Source: Pisaster brevispinus | Lineage: Eukaryota; Echinodermata; Asteroidea; Forcipulatida; Asteriidae | DNA length: 64,000 nt | Direction of reading: 5' to 3' | Assembly: GCA_023634235.1 (NCBI GenBank) | Contig: JAMKCF010000162.1 | Span: forward strand, 1-64,000 | Shown: positions 21,914 to 34,247 of the stretch, piece by piece | Position numbering within the stretch: the stretch's first letter is position 1 | Layout of the letters: each line of letters opens with the position of its first letter | The notes under the pieces: model-generated | What the model saw: the letters and a program-made list of their open reading frames with translations, nothing else | What the model was told of the DNA's origin: nothing | Database searches by the model: none | Program-made: the position numbers and the translations under genes

Positions 21914-23840
21914 TTATTTTGTTTGAAATTTTTTAGATCTCAACCAAATGTCCATATCATTGCTTTTGTGACCTTTTGCGCTAGTGCTCTACACTCTCTC
22001 TTTATTTTCCAATTTTGTGCTAGCAGTTTGCTCGATTGTCATGGCGATGGAAACAGTGATGAATCAATTTGTTTACGCCTATTTCCCTTGAAACACAGAT
22101 GCAAAGTGCTACCCAAACTAAATAAGTATTATTAACAAAGTGAAAAACCTCAATTGTATGAACTTTCGTAGAACAAAGATGTGACATCAGGAAATGATAT
22201 GCCACAAAATATGTAACTATAATCAATCATAGAATCAATTCATGAAAAACCTATCCACATAATTTCAGATGTTCATATGTTAACAGCTTAATAAGCAACA
22301 ATTGTGGGAAATGAGAAATGAATAGTGACCATCTTGCTCATGAAAAATTGGGGACAAATACAACTTTTTTCATCATTTTTCTGTAAACATAGGATCTAAG
22401 TTGCTTTTAGAAAATAGATATTCTTGTTTAAAAAACCTTGGCTTTTTGTATGTTGATTATGACTGAAATGCTTAAAGCCAAGTAAAAGTAAAAAACATAC
22501 CTGCTGGAGATGGAATGGAAAGACAAATACTGTCGGTTCTGCATGGGCTCTTAGTCACGTTGTTAAACCGGGTCCTACTAAATACCGTCAACATGAATTG
22601 CACCGTCTACACACCGTCAACACGCCGTCAACATATCCAAAAAACTTTATAATTCAGCAGAAGCAGTATTGGAACCTTAAATACTGGTCAATACAACATT
22701 TGGCTTAACAACAGGAGGTTCGATGTCTAAAATTTGCCATTTTCAGTTCACAAAAAAGTAAACTCTCCTTATGAGCAGCTGTACGAAATCAGCAGCTATT
22801 TTGCCTTGGAGGAGGGCGGACCATATCATTACACTAAAGGGACACTAATATCACACAACACACCGATACAGGGCGATCGTTACGTGTGAATCTGGCAAAA
22901 GGATACCCGGGACAAGAAATAAAATAATACGCAGGCCGTGAGAGGCCCCAGAAGATCAGGACTTAGGGCCTACATTTGAACGATGAAGTTAGGCATTTTG
23001 AATAACTACAAAATCTCCTGCCACACCGGATTGGGATTTTTTTCATACCCATACATGAATGGTACAGTCCAAGCTCAGTTAGAAGGCGGCCAACGTCTAC
23101 TCTGCTTAGAAATTATTTTTGTGCGTGAAGAAAAACCTCCATTTTCATAAATGAAATGTAACCTAAACCAATGGAACTTCTCCTTTAGCCCAAAGTTAAC
23201 AGTTCTATGCCTCTTTTGTTGAACTAGAACTTATTTTGGGTGTTTTGATGGTACTGATCGTGTTGTGTTGACGGTATTAGGTGTATTGACGGTATTGAGA
23301 AACGATCTCTTGGATGGCTTCCATTTGTCACGCTTCATATTTACAACCCATCTCTGAGTGAAAGCAAGATGACGAACAGGAAAACTGAAATAAATGGACA
23401 GAAGACACTTTACTAACGATTCCTGGCTACAACTTACATAGGCCCTACTTTGTTTGAAAAAAATTATAAAATAAGTCAATAAACAAATAGGTATTAAAAA
23501 TAAATATGCATTTCAAGAATGTGTTGAGACATCGGATTTAGTTTTTTGACTGAGGGTTACTTCATAATGAACTAGAAGAGGATAAATCGTGTAAGCAGAT
23601 GAGGCTATCTCTGTTTTCTACACCAAGTTTTTGTAGACAGATTTTAGTTTGTTCCAAAACCCACATTAATATGAATGATTTTTACACTCTCATTTTACAC
23701 TTTTCACTAAAACACAGGGCCACAAACAATCTGAATTTATAGCATGCACAGAGTCCATATACTCAAAAACCCTATATCACTGATCAAGCCTTTGAATGCC
23801 TAGGCCTACTAAACTATAGTATTAGATTCTAAAAAAATAT
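21914..23840. other. Gene-free stretch with short TIR-like phrases
   Basis: No supported gene. The phrase ACCGTCAACA recurs at 22580-22625, and its complement TGTTGACGGTATT appears at 23265-23295, about 0.7 kb away. This may mark a small inverted-repeat element, but I cannot define its ends. Confidence 0.35.
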
Positions 23841-23899
23841 GGTACACAATACTATTGTGTACCATTTCCCTAACTATTGTCAATAGTTAGGGAAATGGT
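23841..23899. repeat. Two overlapping perfect palindromes
   Basis: 23841-23863 has arms GGTACACAAT and ATTGTGTACC around ACT. 23861-23899 has 19-bp arms, ACCATTTCCCTAACTATTG and its exact complement, around one T. The two share the ACC at 23861-23863. Both could extrude as hairpins. Confidence 0.85.
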
Positions 23900-25800
23900 T
23901 AAAAACGGTGGAAAACCAAAAACACCCAAGGGCAAGTTTCATCTTCAGACAGATAGCTATATTAATGTGCTTGTAACCCCAAACGTAAAGCCTGCCATGG
24001 CGAATTATAACTTGATCCATGGTCTAAAAACTCTAAAGTTACATGACTTTCCAGTGTGATGCTGTGGACAAGTTCATATGAATTTGTCATGTACAAAAAT
24101 GAATTTGTGTTCATATGAATTTGTCGTGTACAAAAATGTAAACTTATTTTCCCACGTAAATAACTCATACCATACAGAGTACACACACAGCGAGTGTGGT
24201 TCGCGCGCGCTTGAACAGTTTCGTGGTAGATACCATTGAGCAAACAGGGGTGTTTTAATTCCGTGTAACTTAAAACTCTCACGTTATTAACGCAACAAAT
24301 TTGATGCAGAAAGGAACATGCGACGTGTTACTACATGTATTTTGTTTATTATGAATAAATCACTCATGAAATTTTAATTAACTTTCCAGAACATTTTAAA
24401 CACAACAAAAGAGCAACGCTGTGGCTAAATAATGGTACTCAGACAATTCCAATTAAAATGTGTGACACTATCCATATGGAAAAGTAGTCTCTTTTGCTCC
24501 ACCGATAAGAACCGTGTTTCTGTTACGCACAAAACGGGTTGGCCGAAGTCCCCCCGAATCGGGTCCATCGGTGAAAAATTGGATGTCGTCGCCAAACGAA
24601 CAACATTCAAAACCAGGGTCGCTCGGCATACGAAATGCCTAAATTTCACTTGAATAGAACATTCATTGCCGTCGGACCAGCTTTATAAAAACCTTTTCGA
24701 AAGATTATAATGCCGCTTTTCCATGTGTGAACACGCGGTTATCATGTCTCGCACACATGCTAGGCCGAATCTGTGAAGCTGTAACTCAACACTGCATTCT
24801 GCAATGACAGCGGGGTTTTCGGCTTTCCAAGTATGAAGTCCTTCCCTATGTCATAGGTAAAAATCATTGTGATTGGCTGAGAAATGCCGTCGGAATAAAA
24901 GAAAATGCAAAGCCCCCTGTTTTCTGTCCAATAGTATTTGTCGTGACCTGGAACTCGGATTAGCATATCACTCGCATGACGTCAATTCCTTGAACAAGCT
25001 TTCCCGCGTGCACCGTGGTGAATCTGACTGATTTTCCTGCATTTTATGCCCTCTGAACGAGAATAAATGAAAGGTATGTAACAACAATTGCATTTACTAA
25101 GTTTCTGTTACATATAGTGTTCATCATAGATGAAATTTAGGTGTTATTTATCGTGAAATTCTAAGTAATTCATCAAAAAAGTTGTCATGCAGTGAAGGTG
25201 GGCTGTACCATTCCTACATAGGGGACTCTATTCCACACACACACACAGCGTGGTTCACACGCGTACACGACGGTCAATGCTGGAGACTCACTGATGGTGT
25301 ACGCGTTCACTTTAATTACAAAAAGTAATATGTTTAATTCCTAAGATAAATAAATAGATCAATAGTAATAATAATAAAATAAATTAATGCCCCACTGTAA
25401 AGTATATATTACGTTAGGCTAGTAGTACTTAGTTTTCATGTCATGATTTGAACTTAAGTGAGGCCATGAATGATCATGATGAATCAGCTGATGAATGATC
25501 TGACATGTCTGATGCTAACCATGGATTTCCTTCCTCCATGTGCTAACGTACGGGGTACGAATAAGATAATGATAAGATGTATCCGACCTCCACTTTTTCA
25601 CCCTTTTTCCAAACGTAATCTTTTTTTGCACAGGTAAGATTACATAAGGTATTACGAGTGAAAACGTGGCAGTCAGATACAACATCTTTTCCGTCATTCT
25701 CAAAAATATGTAATTTGTTTTCTAATTTTACAGGCACGTGTCATCCCATGAGGCACGACTGAGGCATGACTGCTACTTTGCGACATGTATACTGAATGGC
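23900..25800. other. Gene-free stretch
   Basis: Short duplications occur (TTCATATGAATTTGTC at 24073 and 24112) and there are CA-rich patches near 24180 and 25240. No coding frame looks convincing. A plus-strand acceptor-like TTTTACAG lies at about 25726-25733, just upstream of the decayed reading frame that follows. Confidence 0.4.
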
Positions 25801-25804
25801 AAAC

Positions 25805-26393
25805 TTAAGGAAAAGACCTCGAATTAACTATTGTGAACTTGCAAGTGGGCCATCACTTCGATACAACAGTGTAAAACCTGAGTCGTGGTCATCTTCGATT
25901 CAAAATTAGAAGACCGCATCTTAAAAGTATACGTTCACTACACTGGTTGGCAAAAGAAGTACGATGAATGGAGGGATGCTGCTGATGTTAACGACATTCC
26001 TGCAGAGTTCCTTTCTTCTGATGAGGCAGCAAAAAAACTGTTCTACAAAAATCTCCAATTTGTTATTAAGGAGTTGTTACATGTTCAACGAAAGGTAAAC
26101 AGTTTCGTTGAACTTCGTTTGCTGTCGTAAAAGACATCTACGAGGACTTAAGTCGGCTCGCGCAACCCCATCTATCGAAAAAAGAAACTGTTATTGTGAA
26201 CAACTTTCAGGACTTCAGTCAAGTTCTACTAGGGTACCAGTGGTACTAGCGTATGTTTAATAAGGCCGGGGACTTTTCCTACATCAGGGAAGGGACATTG
26301 TCATTCCATCTTGTTGAACGGAAACCCCTTGTAGAGTGCAACAAGAAGGACTTCCAAAACTTTGTTTCAAACATCAATGTTCAAAATGAGTGA
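25805..26393 (+). pseudogene. Chromo-barrel/Tudor-knot-like protein fragment, decayed
   Basis: Three frames must be joined to read one continuous protein-like text ending at TGA 26391-26393. It starts LRKRPRINYCELASG, passes through YVHYTGWQKKYDEWRDAADV, continues IPAEFLSSDEAAKKLFYKN, then DLSRLAQPHL, and ends FVSNINVQNE. The YVHYTGW..DEW motif resembles the aromatic-rich core of chromo-barrel/Tudor-knot domains. Lesions are a one-base loss near 25892, a frameshift near 26115 and TAG at 26247-26249 where Trp fits. There is no intron in this span, so it could be a retrocopy or part of an element. Function is not assigned. Confidence 0.55.
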
Positions 26394-26440
26394 CTCCTAT
26401 AAAGCTTAACTCCTATTGATGTGTAAGTGTAACTTTCACC

Positions 26441-26557
26441 ATGGCCAAGTTGAGCACTGTATGGATTGAGACAGTAACTGCTCTTGCCTGTGTTGTTTTG
26501 CTTGTGCAAGGGCTACCACAGGCTAGTTCAGAATATACACATGTTGTAAATCTTGAG
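26441..26557 (+). CDS. Possible first coding exon with signal peptide
   Basis: ATG at 26441 opens 39 codons that end GAG|GTAAAC, a good donor. The start MAKLSTVWIE is followed by the hydrophobic core TALACVVLLVQGLP and a plausible cleavage region near QASS, then EYTHVVNLE. This is the layout of a first exon of a secreted or membrane protein. No downstream partner exon is recognised before 28 kb. A chance open frame is possible. Confidence 0.35.
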
Positions 26558-26559
26558 GT

Positions 26560-28770
26560 AAACAACTTATTACTGTATAATATTGTCATCAAGGGTCACA
26601 GTTTAATATGATTCAAAGGTTTACTTATGCATACACTTGCCATTGTGGAACTCTTGTAAAGTTGTAATGAAGTTACATGTATTTCTGTATCTACCAAACA
26701 AGTTGCCATTTATGGTTTTTAAAATTGTCAGAAATGTTTCACTCAGCTAACATGCCAAAGCCTCAGTATGTTCTAAACTTTAGTAAATTGAAATTATGTT
26801 TTGTAGCTGTTATATATTTTCATTGTTGTGTATTTAATAAAATGTACTTTGCCAGCCTTGAAACACAAGCAACTTACATTGTGTGTAGTTTTGTTTATTG
26901 GAGTTAGACCTTGTAATTTACCCGTCTGCCAAAATGGACTCGTCCGTTTTGACCACAAAGCCATGGTCTACACACAGGGGTTATATGCATAATACATGAA
27001 TGTGTGTTGACATCGTTCAGTGCGCGTGTGGTGTAGTCAGAAGGTCACGCACACACACAACTGATTATTTGAGACTGACTGCATTGAAACTTTTCCATAT
27101 GTAGAACAAAATGTTTACATTATTGATTCTGTTCATATAAGTTTTTCCAGTTAAACCTTCCGATAAAAAAGTGCATGAATTTACCATTTTAGAAACATGC
27201 GTTGGAGTTTTAGAGTTGACACTGCGGAAGTTTGGACACGGACGTTTAATAGCAACGGCTGTTTTGAAGCTGTGAAATAACTTTTCATTGGTTTGAATTT
27301 CAACTAAAAAATTACGTTTGAAAAACTTGTCCAATCAGAAAATTTGTTAGAGCAGTGTGTTGGTCAGGATGTACACTTCCCAAATTCGTTTTGAACTAAG
27401 CAATTAGCCGTCGGGTTGCTGAAATAAGTTAACATAAGAGCCCTCATGTGGCTAGATTAGGTAGACTTTAGGAATTTCTCCATACAAAATTGACCAAGAC
27501 TGGACGTAAAACCCTCAAAATGACGTGGCAAAATGTTTTCTGAATGTAAAATAAATATGACATGACGAAGAAGTAGATATTCAAGATTATTTTACCGTTT
27601 TGAACTAGTTTGTATGATAAAGGGTTCCAGAGATATGATTGCATTTATCCACCAAACTTGTGTTTTCCAGTAAATTTGTACACGTAACGAATGCGCGCGC
27701 GAACCGGCGAATGTATTCAACAGAGAGTTTACATGACAAATTCATATGTCAGCCTGAAATTCCCCTAAAATAAACATTCACGAAAACTAGATAGATACTT
27801 ACAGATGCTATGTCTTTCCACATCCACGGGAGTATCTGTTAGTGCAGTTAAATGCCGCACAAGTAGGCATTTTGCTAAATAATTTCAGCTAAAAACAGGA
27901 TTATCTGCCTGAGATGTGCATGCCCCACGCTGTTTGTGTGGTTGTTACGGGTGTTTCAAAATGGCGTCTACTGAGCTGCGGTGACTTCAATAAGAAAATT
28001 AAAACACATGCAGTACAGGGAGGTGAAAAAACTCTCATTTGGCTACTTTCTGTCGGTGAATCCCTTATTTTATCCGAACGAAAACTGAAAAACTAGTTAT
28101 AAATTAACAATTTTTATTTGAGAACATTGACATTCTATAGCTATAAAATCATTCCAAAACTTTAAACAAAGAAAACAACATCGGTGAATGCTAGAAAATA
28201 AGGCAGAGACACTATGCGTATGCGGATGTCTTCTTGTTATGTAGGGCCTACTTGATTGATAGGCTTTAAATAATACTAAAACATATTTTGAAAAGAATTT
28301 GTAGCCTACTCTTCGTTTTGAGTTCAAGTGTAAGTTAAAGCCCAGAGCCTTGAAGACTGTTACACTGGGCACACCAAACTTTTGAGCTGTCTAATTTGGT
28401 CCACTAATCAGTGGTTAATTACGCACAGTTATAACAACCCCATTTTCCATCTATACGGTATTCCATGAAAACTCGAACGTTGACGATCACCACATGGTAA
28501 ATCTGTTCATAAAACACCTGGATTTTATATCCCTCTATAAAACATTTTTACTTTCAAGTGTTGGTTTTCCCATTTTTTCTATTAACAACCCTCCAGCCAA
28601 CCCGTTCACTCTTTTATCTTCATAGGGCCTACACCTCTTCTTACCTATTAGTCCGGGGGCTTAATGAAAAAATCGTGACACGCCGGATTAAAGCACCAAA
28701 CTTTGCACACTTGTTTTAGGGGTACCATAGAAGCATAATTATTAGATAGGGGGGTTCCTGGTCTGTCATC
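26560..28770. other. Gene-free stretch
   Basis: No supported gene. A block near 28330-28460 (GTCTAATTTGGTCCACTAATC) is related in inverted sense to the repeats at 40670-41310. Confidence 0.4.
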
Positions 28771-28773
28771 TCC

Positions 28774-29027
28774 GAGCCCAAATTCATGGCTCTGCTTACC
28801 GCCGAACTCTGCGCTTACAATCACCATTCTCCGCTTACTGTGCTGGCACCGAACTTCTCCGCTAGCTGTGTATAAAGCCAAGAATGTCTTGAAATGTGGA
28901 GTACGCACGCGCACAAGCCAAAATTCTCTGCTAACCCGTGAAATATGCTTGACGTAAGCAAAGAATTCCCTGCTTCCATAAGCGCCGATTCTTTGCTTAC
29001 GGTAAGCAGAGCCATGAAATTGGGCCC
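28774..29027. mobile_element. Palindromic MITE, ~254 bp variant
   Basis: The left end GAGCCCAAATTCATGGCTCTGC and the right end GCAGAGCCATGAAATTGGGCCC (quoted in part) are inverted copies. The interior is built of repeated short phrases around GCTTAC. It belongs to the same broad family as the copies at 15875, 19680 and 58072. Confidence 0.7.
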
Positions 29028-29448
29028 AGGTCAGTAAACTAAAGGGATCATCTTTTTCCACATAATATGTAGCTCTGCCAGTGAGTGTCTGAAATAGAAG
29101 CTATATGGTCATTTGTTATCAGTTTTAATGATTTGCGGAAGCAGCCCTCTATTGGTGAAAAATTGACAGGCAGTATTATAATACCACATGAACTTTACAG
29201 TCATTCTGACCTTGATCTAGGTCACCCAAACCGGGCTTCCGTTTCTCTCTCCCTATACCAACCTCCCACCTCCATTCTCTGCTTCGTAACCACTGTTTAA
29301 CCTGACCATCGGCTCCAAGTTTGTCAAAAACACGACCTGACCTTGCCTACTATTCTACACAATCAGCAGACTTCAACCCGTGGCAGTGTCACAACACATG
29401 CGCAGGCGCATGGCATCATGTTGGTCGATGGTCCGATAGACGTGGCGT

Positions 29449-29850
29449 GTCGTGGCCGAGCGGATAAGAGCACCGGACTCAAGCTCTGGTGTTTCTGACT
29501 CAGCAGGGTGTGGGTTCGAGTCCCAGTCGTGACACTTGTGTCCTTAAGCAAGACACTTAACCATTATTGCTTCGTCCTATGGATGGGACGTAAAGCCTTG
29601 GCCCCGTGTGTTGTGTAATGCACGTAAAAGAACCCAGTACACTTATCGAAAAGAGAAGGGGTTCGCCCCGGTGTTCCTGGTTTGATTGGCTGCATATTGC
29701 GCCACAGCACCTTGTAAACCATTGCATGGTGCTATGTAAAAGAGTAGGTCTCATACTTCAAATGAAGCCCCACATACCTTGCAGGAAATTAATGTTGAAG
29801 CGCCTTGAGCGTCACTGTGACGGATATGAGCGCTATATAAGAAGCCATTA
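29449..29850 (+). mobile_element. tRNA-Leu(CAA)-derived SINE, full-length reference copy
   Basis: The head has A box TGGCCGAGCGG, an anticodon loop CTCAAGC (CAA), a long variable arm and B box GGTTCGAGTCC. The body then reads AAGCAAGACACTTAACC, GGATGGGACGTAAAG, AAAGAACCCAGTACAC, GGGGTTCGCCCCGGTGTTCC, and ends AGCGCTATATAAGAAGCC. The same body recurs at 19625, 51478, 55672 (inverted) and 56698, which is why it is a SINE and not a tRNA gene. Confidence 0.88.
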
Positions 29851-30509
29851 TGTCGAGTACTTACACGCTTGCAAACCACAAACGATCATTGCAACTCTAT
29901 CGTGCTTACTGCAAAAACATCATACTAAAACGGCTCAGGACTTTATTGTTGCAACTAGAGACACGGGAAGGAGGCTGGACCTCTATTTAAAAAGGACGAG
30001 CACCACCAGAACACACCAACAAAAAAAAACACCACGATGACGTCACAAATTATAAAACAGTCTCCTGTACTATTTTTAATCCTCCAGCACACAATACACA
30101 GCAATGACTTATTATTAATGGCAATACAACAATATCTAAAAACAAATAATTATGCATGGATAAAATATCCTCAGCAAAACCTTGTTACAAGTAGGCTCTA
30201 AAAATCATGGATGAACTACTACATTAAACAAATAGTTAGTGGCCTGACGTTTTGACCTCAGCAGAGTCTTTCTCGAAGGCTAAATGACAAGACTACAAAC
30301 ATAAACAGAAAACAACTTAAAACAATACAGGTGTAAAAAAAAGCAGTCGAGTGGACACAGATGTTAGAAATGAAAGCAAACAGAGAGAGAGGCAGGATGA
30401 ACAGAGAGGAGGAAAACAAAAGGGGGTTTGGGGAGGGGCTGGTTTGACCACCAAAGGTAAGGAGTACAAACGACAAAATAAATTATTTGAAGAGGGAGAG
30501 AAAACTTTT

Positions 30510-31600
30510 TAAGGCTTTGCATGTGTGAAGTATCAATATATGCTCGGTTTGCGGTAACACCATGTGTATATCTACTATCCATGTAGATTTGTTCTTAAAG
30601 AACTAGGTCTTGCTTTTTATTCTACTGCCGCGGAGTAGATTTTGGAAATTGGGAGACTACTTCAGGAGACTACTTAGTTCTCAAAAGAACTGTCCAGCTT
30701 ATTAGCTACTACCTGGGCGGAGGGTAGGAAATCGGCCGGGACTACTACTTTAGCTTGATAGTGGATCGGATCAAGGGGACTTCTCGTTATTAATTTTACT
30801 GCCGCGGAGTGAGTTCTTATTTGGTCTCAACGTTTCGACTAGCTTGCTCTAATCATCGTCATCGCAGTTGAGACCAAATAAGAACTCACTCCGCGGCAGT
30901 GAAGTTAATAGCGAGAAGTCCCCTTGATCCGATCCACTATCAAGCTAAAGTAGTAGTCCCAGCCTATTTCCTACCCTCCGCCCGGGTAGTAGCTAATAAG
31001 CTGGACAGTTCTTTTGAGAGCTTAGTAGTCTCTTGTAGAACTAGGTCTTGCTTTTTATTCTACTGCCGCGGAGTAGATTTTAGAAATCGGGAGACTACTT
31101 CGGGAGACTACTTAGTTCTCAAAAGAACTGTCCGGCTTATTAGCTACTACCTGGGCGGAGGGTAGGAAATCGGCCGGGACTACTACTTTAGCTTGATAGT
31201 GGATGAGATCAAGGGGACTTTTCGTTATTAACTTCACTGCCGCGGAGTGAGTTCTTATTTGGTCTCAACGGCGATGACGATGACTAGAGATAGCTAGTCG
31301 AAACGTTGAGACCAAATAAGAACTCACTCCGCGGCAGTAAAGTTAATAACAAGAAGTCCCCTTGATCCGATCCACTTTCAAGCTAAAGTAGTAGTCCCGG
31401 CCGATTTCCTACCCTCCGCCCAGGTAGTAGCTAATAAGCTGGACAGTTCTTTTGAGAACTAAGTATTCTCCTGAAGTAGTCTCCCGATTTCCAAAATCTA
31501 CTCCGCGGCAGTAGAATAAAAAGCAAGACCTAGTTCTACAAGAACAAATCTACATAGATAGTAGATATACACATGGTGTTACCGCAAACCGAATATACAG
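30510..31600. mobile_element. Fold-back (long inverted repeat) element, copy A
   Basis: Outer ends contain CGGTTTGCGGTAACACCA and its complement. The arms run through TTCTACTGCCGCGGAGTAGA, GTCCAGCTTATTAGCTAC and GGTAGGAAATCGGCCGGGAC to a centre with AACGTTTCGACTAG. Inside, one arm segment is repeated (30640-30890 and 31040-31290), so one palindrome is nested in another. No transposase is encoded. Confidence 0.8.
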
Positions 31601-31739
31601 GAGAGAAAAGTAATTGATTAGTGAATGAGGCAGACTGGAGAGGAGAATCTGTGGTAAAAAGGAGAAAGCAAAGACAAAAAGTTATAAGACGCATTATCCA
31701 TAGCTTCTCCCTACTCAGACGAACAGTCTCTGTGGTTTC

Positions 31740-31847
31740 CTAGTGCCTCATAAAGCCCTGTAAAGTCATGACAGAAATGGAGTGATTAGGAACATTGAAG
31801 TGACGTCCCACACGGGTGTATCCAGCTACTGGATGTTGACTCTGGAT
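31740..31847 (-). pseudogene. CUB-gene copy A, possible last exon
   Basis: After a TTTACAG acceptor one frame is open for 35 codons and ends in TAG (31740-31742). It begins IQSQHPVAGYTRVGRHFNVP and ends TLQGFMRH. The equivalent at about 44097-44175 has indels that change the frame. Phase fits the exon above it. It is the 3' end of the CUB-gene remnant. Confidence 0.45.
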
Positions 31848-32364
31848 CTGTAAACACCTGCAAAAGACTGTTGAGAGTTGTGCAGGCAGAAAATAAAACA
31901 CATACATGTACAAACTATTATCTTATACAATGCAAGTATGTCAATAAAATGTCAATACAAATGAAGGCAACTCTTAAATATTTTGTCTCTAGCAAATAAT
32001 TATATATCTCAAAGAAAGCAAATGCATGAGTGCGTGATCGGAGAACATAGAATATATAGCACGACACTGGATGGGCAAGAAGGCATAAGTTACCTAACAC
32101 ACAGGGCCCACTAATCATCATCATTCACACAACAAACTCACAAACCTATGCCTCCAAGTCGAATCCCACCAGCCAAATCGCAGTCAACACCCCCATGCAT
32201 TCCATTTAAAGTATTACACATAATTATTATTATTATTAATATTAATATTACAATATGAACCTGGTCGGACGACAAGCAGATAATAAATTATACAGAAATA
32301 AATACATTCAGTTTATACATAGAAAAAAGCTGCCGTCCAACCACCCTGATGTCCGACACTTTAC

Positions 32365-32522
32365 AGGAAAATGTCTCTTTCTCTCAGGCTCTCTGCAACC
32401 TTGGAAACACTCGTCGTCGTCAGTTTGGGATTTTCGATGACTTCACTCCCCTCCGAGATCCAAGTGAAAGTGTTTGCATCACCACAGAAGACAGACGCTT
32501 CTTGGGTTATCACATTCCGTGT
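32365..32522 (-). pseudogene. CUB-gene copy A, CUB C-terminal-half exon
   Basis: The exon opens after GTTCAG and reads TRNVITQEASVFCGDANTFT and WISEGSEVI. A frameshift then follows: the expected KFQTDDE text is out of frame compared with copy B. The VFCGD..F..ISEGSEV pattern is that of the second half of a CUB domain, an extracellular beta-sandwich. Donor CCT|GTAAAG is present. The other frame reads to an early TAA. Confidence 0.6.
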
Positions 32523-33019
32523 CTGAACACACACAAAAAAGACAAGATTTCACTATGTCAGTGGAGCAAGGGAGCGATTTAATTTTTTGAGAAGTGCAAT
32601 AAGTGAACGCAAACTAAAATTAAGTGAAATACGACCTTATAACGTGCAGCAAATTGTGTGCTTGCTATAGTGTGTTAGATATGAACTTTCGACCTATCAA
32701 GTTACAACCCTGTGTTTTTGTATAACTTTAATGCACGTTTGCCTAAAACATGGCTAAAAGCCACTCTTGGTAACAGGTTACGTACAAGATGAGAATAACT
32801 CAGGGAACTAAAGGTAGGAATTGCATCTGAAATCAGTTTAGATTGTAGGATGGAGAAATTTGTTGATGTTAAAGGCAAGGAGTTACAAAGACATGTACAT
32901 GGAATAAAGCTGTTGGAGTGGGTTTTTGAACATTTGGAGTCAGATAAGCCGCGTCATGCATGAAGGAAAATAATGTACGTTAACTACATACACAGATTAA
33001 CACCCATTTCTCAACAAAC

Positions 33020-33191
33020 CTGGAGAGTCAGGTATCCATGGCAACACTGTATGATCAGCTGAGTATCCTGGGAAATAGTTCGATTCATCAGAAACAAACT
33101 CCAGCAGGACTTCACTCCCGATGGATGACCGGTCCATAGGGCCAAGCTGGCTGCACAGGTTGACGTTCTGGCCTGTCCTCAACTCACTCGG
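33020..33191 (-). pseudogene. CUB-gene copy A, CUB C-terminal-half exon
   Basis: The exon runs from TTACAG to CCAG|GTTTGT (172 nt). It reads ELRTGQNVNLCSQLGPMDRS, then SEVLLEFVSDESNYFPGYSA. The pattern hydrophobic-LEF-SDES-aromatic-GYSA is characteristic of CUB C-terminal strands. The frame is intact. The paralogue at 47843-48014 has exactly the same length. Confidence 0.7.
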
Positions 33192-33540
33192 CTGTAATTC
33201 AGACAATAAAATCAAGAATTGTCAAAAATACATCTGAAGATCTTTTAAAAAACATTTTTAAGAAGTGGGGGGAAAAAGGAAAATTGTTTCACCATTAGTG
33301 GATTTGCCAAATAAATATTTGCATTTTTTATGATTAAAAATATAAGATCTTTCAGAATTATGATGTCTCTAAAACAAATTGATTGAAAATTGCTTTATGA
33401 ACAAAAAAAGTGTAGGCAGGTTATTGAAGATTGATCTCTTGAACCTAAGCATGAACAAAGAATCAGCCAATCAATTTCAATGGGAAATATTTGGAAAATA
33501 TTTCAAAAGTTGTTGAAATGTTGAGGAGTAAGATTCTGAC

Positions 33541-33726
33541 CTTGAGGTAGTCAGTTGTGAAGCTTCCTACCATGTTTCTCCAACTCCAACTCGCTGAAAA
33601 CAGTCTGAACCCTGATGTCTGGTTGGGAGTGTATCAGCGTCTGACACTCGGCATCTGGTTGATTGTTTAACAGGAAGTTGACAGACTGGAAGGCTCCTCA
33701 GTCAGCGGTCAGGACCTTGCTGCACT
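33541..33726 (-). pseudogene. CUB-gene copy A, CUB N-terminal-half exon, stop and frameshift
   Basis: After TTTCAG it reads CSKVLTAD, then TGA, then GAFQSVNFLLNNQPDAECQT and RVQTVFSELELEKHG. One base out of frame it continues SFTTDYLKV to the donor AAG|GTCAGA. The C..GAFQS.NF.......C...I layout is a CUB N-terminal half. The stop fits CGA to TGA. Confidence 0.65.
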
Positions 33727-34102
33727 CTGAAATTTACATAAGCGGGAAAGATTAGCAGACATTAACTTGTTATTAGCACTTTTCTAGAAAATGTTGGTTG
33801 ACATTTTGTGGATGTCAGATACCATCAAGAGGGAATGAAAGTACTCTTCCAAAAACCAATAGAATTATTAACAGAAGATTTATTTCCAGTTTACGTCATT
33901 GGAACTCTAGGTGGCAGCAAACATACTGTGATATCATCTACTGTTGACAGTACTGAACATGCACACATCTTTAAGACATTGAATGACCTGGTAAGTCTAC
34001 TGACCCATGCCTCAGAGAATGCTCCGCTCTGTGCAAAATATCAAAAAGCTGTACATTCAAATATATAAGAAGTGACATTAACAGTAACTTGATGAAAAGT
34101 AC

Positions 34103-34246
34103 CTCAAATAATGTCGCTCTCAGTCAGCATCGGGTATCACAGGCCCATGAATGTCAAGAAGCGCAAAATCTGGTGGAGGAGTATAGAGGATCTGACAGCC
34201 GCAGTCTGCTTGGAGGAGAGGTAGTGTAGGCAGGCTTTTGGTTGAA
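34103..34246 (-). pseudogene. CUB-gene copy A, variant CUB exon abutting the 12-bp array
   Basis: It reads KSLPTLPLLQADCGCQILYT and FALLDIHGPVIPDAD, then TGA (34120-34122) where copy B has a Cys codon, then ERHYL and a GAG|GTAC donor. The lost Cys is a usual CUB disulfide residue. At its 5' end the first ~45 nt seen in copy B are missing and the sequence runs straight into the 12-bp array, leaving only CTAG as a chance acceptor. Confidence 0.6.
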
Positions 34247-34247
34247 C

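Larger units (their letters stand above)
30090..34110. repeat. Segmental duplication, copy A
   Basis: Blocks here recur in the same order at 42690-48490. Shared parts include GTGGCCTGACGTTTTGACC near 30240, the fold-back element, the exon at 31740, a long block from 31870 to 32640 that is nearly identical to 44190-45010, and CUB exons. Copy A lacks the segment matching about 45.3-47.7 kb. Confidence 0.8.

Noticed and set aside
29449..29535. A genuine tRNA-Leu(CAA) gene
   Set aside because: The head has good A and B boxes, but the same SINE body follows in every copy and the stems are imperfect.
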